From Holothuria scabra (Eukaryota > Echinodermata > Holothuroidea > Aspidochirotida > Holothuriidae), in NCBI GenBank assembly GCA_037179385.1, contig CM074185.1, positions 9,109,371-9,173,370 of the forward strand: DNA of 64,000 nt. The letters are read 5' to 3'. Shown piece after piece: positions 32,216 through 44,200 of this stretch. Below the pieces are notes generated by a model that worked only from the letters and a program-made list of their open reading frames with translations, did not search any database and was not told the DNA's origin. Each line of letters starts with the position of its first letter. The first letter of the stretch is position 1. The position numbers and the translations under genes were made by a program.

Positions 32216-35200
32216 CTACAAATTTAGAAAAGATATGATAACATTTGACTAAATGCAAAGACAGAGAGAGAGAGAGCACACCAATATTTTGATGGCATAC
32301 AAGTCTTTGATGTAAGAGGCTGACCATGAGGAATACTTTGGGATGCCTGTGTATGTATAGTTTTTTTACAAAGATTCCTTGAGATTCCCTGCATGGTCAA
32401 GTGCTTCGAGCATCTGACTTGCAGTCAGGAGGTTGGAAGTTTGAGCCCTGCCTGGCTGGGTTATACCGAAGACTGAAAACGGAACCTACTGCTATTGTGC
32501 TTGGTGCTCAGCACAGGCAATGAGTGGGAAAAACAAGCCAGTGAGCCACAACTGGAAAATAGGCTGTGGCCGGCTCTACTTGAACAAATTGGGTAGAAAC
32601 TGGGCCCAAAATGCTATTTATTTAACTAACTTACTAACTTTTGTGCGAAGTTTGTGGGGTGGGAGGGAGAGGGGTTAATTTATTCAACTTTGGGGTATAA
32701 ACTGTACCTGCAATGAATACAAAAACCCATACATAAGAAATGACAAATTTCAGCCAATTAAAATATTATGAAGTGATTTAGTTACAGTAGGCTAAAAAGG
32801 GTAAATACTGTACAGAAAGTACAACAAAAGAATAGTATGACCTGTGTTTAAAAGTTAACCATGGGATTTTTCAGATTTTCTCTCTCCCCTCCCCTCAAAA
32901 ATACTTTTTCACAGGACAGGGTCCAAACGATATTCCCAAGTTATTCTCTCCCAGTATTTCTGAAGAACTAACTTAATATCAAGTTTTCAGTGACCACAGA
33001 AACAGAGGCTAGGATGTTGGTGACCACAGAAACAGAGGCTAGGCTTTGGGCCACCTTATTCTAGGAAATGTGCCTTTTCTGCCCTTCGGCATATTGATCT
33101 ACTTTGATTGTTGGACCATTTCCTCCCGTAAGGATTGGCTCTGAAGTGTCTGTCTTAATAAGTGGACTTGCTTTGCATATTGTATCCCCTCTGTTTTCCA
33201 GTGAGTACATGTATGCATTTGTCAGCTGCCACAATGGACCAAGTTTCACTTTGCAAAATACTGTTCTATCCTGGAAAACATTGGAAAACAAGGCCCTCCA
33301 AAACGTTGGTAAAAAGGCTTTTTGTTGTATTTAATGACCCCTCCATTTATTTGCTGGCAGGATCATTCCCTTTTAGTGATTTGCTGATTATCTGCTCAAG
33401 TGATGAATACCTCACAATACCTTACCATTTACTTTTACCACAGAAAATGAGAAGAGGGGTCAGGGTAGGGCGTCGGTTCCCTCCACTCAGGAAGTTGCAG
33501 TAATTTGTTTCTTTGAAAAATAATGACCAGGTTCTTTTAAATCTTCCGTCTACAGTGCTTTTAAACATAAATTTCAGCCACAACTGTTCAGTACAAGTGC
33601 TCAGCCTTAAAATCACAGAACAAGTGGTAGTTGTGTTCACTTTGGATAAGGTCAGTGTTACCATTTCAACTAATTGTGAGGGGGAGCATTGTTATATTTT
33701 CCTTTGAAAGTGAGTTACCTGTAGGAATACAAAACAAAGCTACAGTACCATACAAATTTGGAACGTGTGTTTGGTCTAACGGTAGAGCATCCGCCTCTCA
33801 CGTGGAAGGCCCCAGCTCGGTCAAGTCATACCAAAGACTCTAAAAAAGGAACCTTCTGCCGTTGTGCGTGATGCTCTGCATAAGCAACGGAGTAGGGAAA
33901 ACAAGCCAGTGAGCCACAACTGGAAAAAAGGCCGTGGCTGGCTTGACTTTATAAACCAACAGGTTGGAAACTGGGCCGTAAAACTACATCTAACTAACTA
34001 ACTACCTTACAAATTTGGACCTTTTATAAAATGCAACTGGATCTTCCTAAAAAAATGAAATGCAGTTTCAGCATTGTACTGTACAGTTTAAGTCTGGTTC
34101 AATGTGTTCCTAAAAATATGACTTTCATCTTACTCCAGATTCACTACACATGGAGAAAAATTTTATCCTAAAACTGTGATGTTGTTAAAAAATGTTGCGA
34201 ATAAAAAGTATTTTTTTTTTTTCACTATTTTTTTTTTTTTCACACCTGCCCAGGTGTGTTTGATTGATAACTTATGTTTGAGAAAAATTGATGTAAATTT
34301 TGTAAAATAGTTATACCTGCAAGCAGTTGTTATGTTTTCTTAACCTAAGAGAGATGTTGTATTTGGTTGCTATAATTTCTTAATGATTTCTTGCTTGTGG
34401 AACCTTTATGCCTGCTGGTCTGCTTAACACAGACCCTTTGGTCCTAATCTCCCAGATGGGATGGAGCCATTCATTGGAAGTGTTTGCACTTAAGCTCCAT
34501 CATCATTTTGGGAGACTTTTCCAGCCCTGGGAGACTTGTCCGGCCCTTGTCTAGCCCTGCCCCCATACTAGCGGTTTTGGGATCCAAAATCTGGTTTGTG
34601 TTTTCGGTTCCTTTTTATTCATTTTAATTTGACATGTCTACTTATTAGGGTATATGAGTGAAGTATCCTTATTATACGTTGATTATGGTTGAAAATTATT
34701 ATTATAAAAGGAACATTAAAAGAAAGGAAGGTGAAATGAATTGCTTGACAGAAGACCGATTAGTACAAACTAATATATAGTATAGACCCGGCGAGGTGTG
34801 ACAGATTTATAACTTATTTTTGGGAAAAATCATGTAAAGATTGTAGATAAGGTACCCCTGTAAGCACTTACTTTGTTTTCTTAATCTAAGAGTGATATTG
34901 AATTTGGTTGGTATAATATTTTTGTTAATCTTTGCAGCTTTGAGCATAAGTCTTTTTTTTTTTTTTTTTTTTTTTTTTGTAAAAGGCACATCGCTATTTC
35001 TTATTGCATGAATGAAGGATCCAAATAAAACACAAGAGATGGAAAAAAAAAATGTTGCTAATAAAAACTACTTTCTGACAAAGTTGTAGTGGGTCACTTA
35101 ATTTGCAGTGAAGTTGAGCATTCAAATCAGGTCAACAGGCACTTCTTTGGTAGCTAGTGTACTATCAAGTACCTAATTATTACTATTTCAGTGAATCATG

Positions 35201-38200
35201 AACCATCCTTCAACAGAATGGACTGAAGAATTCCTGCCATTACTTGGATAATAGTTTGAAAGTTACTGACACCTAACTTTGGTGGACCTTGTCCAATATG
35301 CACAGTTTCCACACTGTGGGAAAGATGCATACAGTGTAGTCCTTTAAATCCTTCCAAACTGTTTCTTTTCTTCTCCTACAACTTAAAAACCTGGTAAAAC
35401 ATCAAGACACCTAACCTAATTCTACACCCATTCCCTCACCTAATCCCTCACTAGATCCTTCATAGTAATCCCCTACCCAGGCCTACCTAATACCTAATGT
35501 AATCCATGCATCAACCTAATCCCTCAACTTATTCCTAACCTATTGCAATCACCCAGTCCAGGGTTGAACCCAGTCCTGGCCATCCAGGGAATGAGGGGAG
35601 GAAGACTCAAGAGGTCTCCCAATTTTTTACAAGTTTCCCTTCTTTCCTCTCTTTCCTGCCCTTCTTCCCTTCCCCATTTTTGCCCCTTCCCATTTTGGTT
35701 ATGCCCCTGACCCAATCCCTCACACCAATCCCTAATCTATTCCGATCCTCTGCCCAATCCCTAACACATGCACAGCCTCCCCAATTGCTCATTTTAATAG
35801 CACCTTCATCAAAACACTCTGGGTATCAAAGTATAGAGGCAGTAACAAACAGTACCTATGTACATGACAATTGTTTTAATGTACAGTACATTAAAGCCAT
35901 TTTAGCATTACTCCAAAAATACATTTTAGTCTAGAGGTATGAATATTCCCGGTTGTTTAGTTTTTTTTTTTTTGGATTGACATAAGAATCTGAAAAGATG
36001 CAGAATACAGTAAAGTAGCTTACAGCCTTTTTATGGTTAGAGGTCGTCAGGCCGTCAGATTTCACAGGAGCAATTGTTCCCCATAGCACGATGGTCCTGT
36101 GGTGATGAAATCAGGGAACCCACAAAATGGTTACCACCAATCAGTTATTACCCATGCATTTTTTATTAGAACTCAGAAGTGGATTCCCATGAGTTTTCAA
36201 GGTGAAAAATGACAGAACGTACAAATGGGTTTCTCTGATTTTTGAAATCCAACAGCTTGGATCATGGCCATAAGCAATAAAATAGGACATGTGTAACTGC
36301 ATATTAGGTGCTTTACACAGTACAGAAAGTTAGTTATTTACTGTAGTTAGATGGAGTTTCACATCCCAGTTTCCAACCCACTGGTTCAAGTCAGGCCGGC
36401 CAAGGCCTTTTGTCCACTTATGGCTCTCTGGCTTGTTTTCCATACTCCCAGGCTTTGACAAATCCCCCGCCCGACATCCCGGGACAAGTAAAAAATCACT
36501 CGGGCAACTACCGTGCTCAATGTTGCCGCCTGCCGGGCAAGTACCCTCAGCTTTAAATTTTTGAGTTTTGAGGTTGGGAGTTTGAGTCCTGGCCGGGTCA
36601 TACCGAAGACTCTAAAAAAGGAACCTACTGCGATTGTGCGTGATGCTCCACATAAGCGATGGAGTAGGGAAAACAAGCCAATGAGCCACAACTGGAAAAA
36701 AGGCCGTGGTCAGCTCGACTTGAACCAATAGGTTGGAAACTGGGCCGTAAAACTCTATCTACCAAATTCACAGGTTTGACCCGCCCAGCCCTCTGAATTT
36801 CAAACCTCCGTAGTATCCTTACTTTGAGAGGACCGCACAAAGTTTACTAACAAATTATAATTCAGCTTACTGGTAACTACAACTTAAGTAAATCATATTC
36901 CACAGCACATTCAACTGCTTGCACTGCTATACAATGCATATTGACTAACCTTCCCAGCAGGTATGGAATGTACAGGCTTCGACAAATCCCCTGCCTGACA
37001 GCCCTGGACAAGTAAAAAACCACTTGGGCAACTACAGTACCGTGTTCAATGTTGCAGCCCCCTGGGCAATTACACCCAGCCTTAAAATTTTTGGTTTCCC
37101 AAAATTGCATTGTACTTTTAGACTTTAAAAAATTACATGTACTCAACAGATTTGAATTGGGCAAGTAGATATTTATGGGGGCAAGTAGACTGAGAAAACA
37201 GCTAGCCCGCGGGGCAAGTACGAAAAAAACAATTTGTTGAAGCCTGCCTACTCCACCCGTTACGGCTGAGCACCAAGCACAATGGCAGTAGGTTCTCTTT
37301 TCTAAGTCTTGGGTATGACATTGCCATGACTTGAACTCCAAGTTACAGGAGCTACAGTACAAATTGCAAAGGAAAAGAGAATTGGAACTACAGTACATTT
37401 GGAATGACAAGAATTGTCTTTTAAGCCCTTTAAGACTGTATAATACTGGGAAAAAGGTGGAAAGAGTGTTGTACTTAAGCAGATGAAGCAAAATATATTT
37501 GTCTCACCTTTTAACACTAAGTTCTTCTCGAGCACAAATTGGCAAAACTGTCATAGGTTTGGCTTTCTTCTCTGGTTTGCCAGTCAAAAACACCATCTGC
37601 AACTCATGACAGGGATAAAGCTTGACATTCCACCAACACTTGGCTGAAAAAAAACACAAATTTATGACTAAATTTGGCAAAACATTTGATTAGGCTTATT
37701 CAACAGGACCTACTGTAGGCCCTACAGTACTTTTGTGACAAGATGAATGACTGCATGGTCAAGTGGTTAGAGCATCCGACTTGCAGTCAGGTGGTCAGGA
37801 GTTTGAGTCCTGGCCTGGCCACATACCAAAGACTTTCAAAATGGAACCTACTGCCATTGCCCATAGGCGATGGAGTAGGGAAAACAAACCAGTGAGCCAC
37901 AACTGCAAGAAAGACAGTGGACGGCTGGACTTGAACCAATTGGATGGAAATTGCATGGGCCGCAAAACTCCATCTAACTTACTAAATTTTGTGAAAAGTA
38001 TGTGGGGTGAGAGGGAGAGGGGTTATTTTTTTCATTTTTGGGTTATACACTGCACCTGCAATGAATACAAAGACATATACATACAAAATGACAAATTCCA
38101 GCCATTAAAAATTTATGAAGTGCTTTAGCTACAGTAGGCTAAAGGGATAAATACTGTACAGAAAGTACCGAAAAACAAAAGAATAACTGTAAGAATACAG

Positions 38201-41200
38201 TAAGTAGAAAATAAAAAAAACTGACTTGGGACCTTCATTAAATTTTCAGAGACATGAAAAGGGCACTGCACTAGTGAGATACAGTATGATGTTGCATTTG
38301 GAACCAACAGCAGGGTTGCACAATACTAGCAAATTTTTTTCACAGTCAAGAGATTTAAAACAATCGGCAGTTTTTCCCCCAACTATGCAAAAATCTGTTG
38401 AATAAAAGTGAATTTTAACAACACACTACTGCTATTGAGCTTGGTGCTCATAATAAGCAATGGAAAACAAGCCAGTGAGGCACAACTGAAAGAAAAAACA
38501 AACAGTGGAGGCACTGACTTAAAATCAATTGGTAAGAAATTGAGCTGAAACACCAGGCCCTGCATTAACTAACTACAACACCCTTTGAGAACTGTAACAG
38601 GACCCTCTCAAGAATCCTTCCAACCCCTTACCCCTACTTAGGAAAAAAGAATTAAAAAAAAAATTTTGAGGTGGAATCTTCTGAAATACTTACTGCAAAC
38701 AATGGATAATTCATTTAGATCACTCCTTCTTTTCTCCTATAACCAGTTTCAAAATTCGGGTGACACTTCATGTACCTCTAGACAGCTTCTTATCGTACAT
38801 TAGAGTATTTTAGGGGCACATCCAGGGCTGACAAAATGTTATTTCCCAGTGAACTTCCTCACAATTTTCACATGATGCCTGGTACAAAACTAGACAAATT
38901 TCACTCCAATGCTTAAATTTCCCTGGAAATACCATGATTTTCTAGCTACAAGACTTTGGATCTTCCCAGACTGCTGTTTAAGCTAGCCACCCCATGAAAA
39001 TAACTTGACACAGGAATCTTGAAATACGTAAGTTTGAGCCATCGGTAGTTGAACAGTTGGTAGGATTGTCACATTAATTCTCTTGCAGGAGGAGACAGAT
39101 TGCTGCCCTGGGGATGTTTATGCAAAATGATTCAACATGCCTATATTTTGCCTAAAGCCATGACCACACTAAAATTAATTCAGATCAGATTCTGATCCAA
39201 TTTTTAAAGTTTTGGGGCTTTTTTTTTTCTTAAATCTTCTGCATCTTTGGTCAGCAAGAGCCAATATTTTATCAACAAGTATGGGCAACATGGGGATAAA
39301 CCACTGAAAAATCATATGTATTTTAAAACAGTTTGACATGATTTTTTCAACCAGTATGGGCAACATGGGGATAAACCACTGAAAAATCATATATATTTTA
39401 AAACAGTTTGACATGATTTTTTTGGAGCTGTTTTGTGCTCAAACTCTGATGGGCCCCCTACTGCAATTTTTGACATCTGAACCCTCCAATCTCCTGCTGT
39501 TTTAATCATTCAATACAGAAAAACTGGAAGAAGGAACCTACCTTCACAAAGATCCAAATAAACAGCAAAAGCTGCTTGACAACGAAGTGAATCTTCAAAA
39601 TCCCAGCTTTTAATTTGATTCAACTGAAGTAAGGAAAGAAGAAATAATGCACAGTAAAATATCTTCAGTCTCTTAGTGTACAATAAAGTTGTAAAGATTA
39701 ATAACTTTATACATGAAGTTGATGAAGTACAGTAGTCCATGCTTGTATTAAAAATTACACATATGCAGTATTGCATTCATTATGGAAATTGAGAACATTG
39801 ATTTGGTATTTGGTACTAGAGGTGCCCATCAATAGGTTAGGTTGTGAGACCATTACAGCCCTATATGCTGACACTCTTATATTCCGAAAAATGCATTACG
39901 TTCCAACACAGGCTATGTTCCGACACCCTTTTGCTCCAGCCACTCGAGTAGATGAATATTATGGAGATTGGCGGAACATAGGGTGTCGAAATATGGGGTG
40001 TCGGAATATAGGGCAGTCACCTTTTAAACAATTGCTACTGAAGCAAAGCCGTCTTTCATGGAATGCTTATTAATAGGAGTTCCCTGTACTTTATATAATG
40101 TGCTTCAAATTGTGCAGGTAACTCAAGAAATAGAAATCTTCATGGGTATCACATAATTTACTTGTATAAACAGAGACTACAATACAATAGTATTGAGCAA
40201 TAGTATTTGAGCATTACTGAATGAAATTGTAAAAAATACTAACAAAGCTCACTTGTGTTACATACTGTACACAAACACTAAATTCTACATTGTGATTTCA
40301 AGATGTAACACTGAAACTACGGAGACAATACTGTATTCCTTGGGAGTGTCTAGGCAGGCAGTACTGCAATTGATGTACAGTCTTGGGGATTTTAAAATAC
40401 TTTTCCCATCACAGTGTTTTTCACTCCCAATTTCCTTCATTTTGTTCCCTCAAGAAAGCCAATGCCCCATAGATTTGTCCCATAAAAGCACTAGCTCTGA
40501 AGCTGTGAAGTACAGTATGAGTACAGTATTTGACCAATTCCTGCTATGCTACTGTAGCCTTGCCCCAGTCCCTTTTCATCTACTTGTATTAAAACACTTC
40601 AAAAAAATGTGTGAGGACTACCAAAATGCAAAATGCATTGAGGTTTCAATGCTATTATACATGTACAGTAGCACATTGTCTCACTGGCATGTTCAAAGAG
40701 TAATTTTGTTATCTAAGGTGACCTTTGACCTCCACCGACAAAAAATAGGGACAAACTTGTCAGTATAATTTGCATCCACATACCACATGTAGTACCTATG
40801 GTACTGGCCGGGTTGTCGGAGGCCTGGGGTGCATTTTACAGTCCTGGGTCAGCAAAAACCAGGGTAAGTTGTTTCCATTTATTACTGCAAAATCTGCTCT
40901 ACAAACCTGGATGGCAGGCTACAGAATGAGTATGAAATTTTGCACACCCAAGACAGTAAGAGTATATACATAACTTAAAACTGCAGATGAGATGTCCCTT
41001 AAATCTACAAGCTGATTCTATCAAGTCTAAACTTGAATCTCTTGACACCTTCAGATCATTAACGGACCAATCCTCTCACCCCAAACTACAATTCTTGTAT
41101 GGGAGTACCAATATTCTCAATTGGCTCAGCTCTTTGATTGACAGCTTATTCAAACAATGTAGATTACCAAAGGTTACATCACACAGCATGAACTGCACTG

Positions 41201-44200
41201 AGAGTGTTTTGATCGTAAACATTGAGCTTTTTATACTCACGCTGAAGCAATAAACCTGGATTGTGTCTGGATGAGGAGGAATTTCAGACAATTGTGGGAG
41301 GGCATAAGTAGGAAGGTTAGGAGAGTACTGTTGGGATGAGAGAATTGGGCCTTTAAATCTGTAACATCATGTGGACTGAAACAATTTTGCTGTAACTCTA
41401 GCTGCAAAACTGCCAAATTTGTCACACTTGGTTGATATCATTTGCAATCAAAGGGCAATTTACATGACAAAACAATATTTTAAGGATTCTTGTAAGGCAG
41501 ATGAGAGAGTTGGTGCACTCCCTCTAACGGCAGCAATGATAAATAGAGCTTGCAAACAAAGTGATCTCCACTGACTGTAATTCAAGAATTACTGTAGCCT
41601 AATGTTGGCTACAGTGACTGTACAGTGCTGTACCTGTATATATTCAACCAATTCAAACATAAAAAGGTTGCAGCATGTTTTGGGTTCAATTTAAACAAAA
41701 ACAATACAGTGCATGTTTTGGTTAATCATTCCATACCCAGGCTGTTTTTTTTCTACATGGTGAAAGGAAAAAAATTTCAGTGGTACACAAAATTTGGCAG
41801 TTGCAAAGCATGAAATCTGATGTTTCATTATGTCACACTTATGACTTAAAGGCAGTCAACTCTAACCTCAGATTAGTACAATGTTGCAGTGTTAGTCTAG
41901 AAATTCTCAATTGGCACAATTCTTTGAATGACAGCAAGTTCTAAAAATGCAGAGTACTAGCTTAGCTCATGAATACAACATGTATATGTTGAGAGTGTTT
42001 TGACAACACATTAGGGTCTAGCACAGTATGTATTCACCCTGAAGCAATATGAATGTATTTACAATGAGACTGTGTCTGGATGAGGATGGGTACTAGATAG
42101 TTATGGGCGGAGCTTCAGTAAGTAGATAATGAGAATTGGAACTAGCCTGGCTGCATCGGAACTATGATCCAGCCGAAATTATCTAGCCAGACCCCAGATT
42201 TTGCTAGTTCCGGTTCTGTCTGGATCCCTTTAAAAGTACCTGACAGGAACTATACTTGCTTTAGGTCACATACTAAATGGCTAAATCCCTAACAGGGAAA
42301 TAAAAAAGGATCTTAGGGTTTCCCCAATTCTTTTTATTGTTTAACTAAGAGTCAAAACTATTAAATGTGTCAACAACATATAAAGTGTCTTCCAGTTTGG
42401 GGTAAACTTGGAAAGGGGCAACAACTACAGTAGTCTGCGTCAAGGAAAAATGATTGGTTTGGGCAAACTGACAAGGGGGCATATATGTCCATGTTTATTT
42501 CTTCACAATAAAAATTTAGGAAATCCAAACTCTCAATAACTCCCAATAATTTAAGTTCTGAGGTCCTCTACCTTTTTCTTAAAGTTAAAATATTTAAATG
42601 AGAAATAAGCAACAAAAGTTTTGACTTATAATAGAGGGAAGAGATAACATCCATGCTTGATTAGAAAAGTAGCACAAAGGGACTGAGCACAAATTCTACT
42701 GTTGCACAGTACAATAGGCTATGGTTCATTTCCTTCGTTACGTCAAATAAACATTTTTTTAACTTGCATGGTCCTCATACTTGGCAAGCAGATGGCCCAT
42801 ATTGAGTAGATGATTCCTATTGTTTTGCTTTGGTGGAGATCAAAGGTAAGATGAGGACACCAGGGGTTTAAATCTCAGTACCATATGTTTGCACAATATT
42901 TCAAGTGGATAGTCAATGTTAATTTCACTCAAAGTTTACATGTGTATGTGATGTGTAGTAAGGAACAGAACCCTAGTTTTGGGGGGTCATAGGTCATATG
43001 GGGTCTTGGAGGGTCCAAATGTCTGAATCTGGTTTATATATAAAAGCTTGGATACATTTGATACATACTGTACTTTGTGGATGCTCAATGAAACACTGTC
43101 TATTTGGTAAAAAAGACAGACAATTTCAATGGCAAGATATCACTACACCTAACTGGCTTTTTGGTTTTAAATGCTTCAACCTGCTACAAGTTAGTTAGCT
43201 TCATACTGTGTAGCGACTAATTAGTTATGAAGGTTATCCTTCCCTAGTTAGTAACTTATCTTTACTATGTACAGGCATTAAGCAATGCATTAAAAAACAG
43301 TTTCAGCCGGAACTACTGTATCCGGCTGGAACTCAAAAAAGTTCAGCAGTTCGGCAGACTCCAGTTCCGGCCGGATCCAAATTTTTGGTTCCAGTGCAGC
43401 CCTAAATTTGAAACTGCTATCTGTGTGGGATGAGGGGATAAGGTCTTTAAAGACTGAATCCTCTTACACACTCAGTTCCAATTCTCCTCAGCTGCTCACT
43501 TTAGTCCTCCCACAGGCCACAACAGTCTTCGAATTATCCTTATCCAGACACAATTTCAGTTTTTCCTTCAGGTTGAGTAGGCCTGTACAAGTGTTCTGAT
43601 GACACATTCAACTTTAATACTGTACAGCCTAATTTTGCCAGGTGCCCCATAAAGGCACAACCAAAATTAGTACTGTAAATTGGTTAGGGTTACCATCCGT
43701 CCTCATTGTCCTGTTTTGTAAAGGGAAAGTGAGGGCACATGCCAGTACTTAGGCAAATCATCCTGATATTCTCAAAAAGAAAACAGAAAGAAAAAAAAAA
43801 AAACGGCTGGCAAGCAGCAGGACAGCAATGTATTTTTGGTCATACAGTAAGAAGCAACTTCAAAATATTCACACCCTGCACAAAACTTAAAGCCATTACA
43901 AATCTTTCGCATGAGGTCACGAATGATGATCTCGGGCCTTTTCTAAAAAATTACAAGGTTCACCGACTTAAAGGAACATCAGATTGCGCACTGCCTTCCG
44001 TTATTTTACCTGATATTCTCAAAAAAAAAAAAAAAAAAACAGCTGGCAAGCAGCAGGACAGCAATGTACAGTATTTTTGTTTCCAATATACCATGCAGGC
44101 TGATGGAACTTACAATTTATGTTTTCATTTGTACAGTACATAAGTTATCAAACAGCCAATTGGTCAGGTTACATAGCTGCTAGCCCTCAAACGGCATCAG

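Noticed and set aside
35405..35575. Interstitial telomere
   Set aside because: CCTAAT/CCTAACC words are irregular and there is no TTAGGG/CCCTAA array.
36877..37491. 204-codon minus-strand open frame
   Set aside because: It runs through a MITE and SINE pieces and next to TSEN15 exon 3; a chance frame.
40253..40768. 171-codon plus-strand open frame
   Set aside because: No recognisable domain. It lies in the TSEN15 first intron, and its composition matches surrounding noncoding sequence.
43739..44143. 134-codon open frame at a poly-A region
   Set aside because: It contains two Lys runs from A tracts and a duplicated segment. Repeat-derived.
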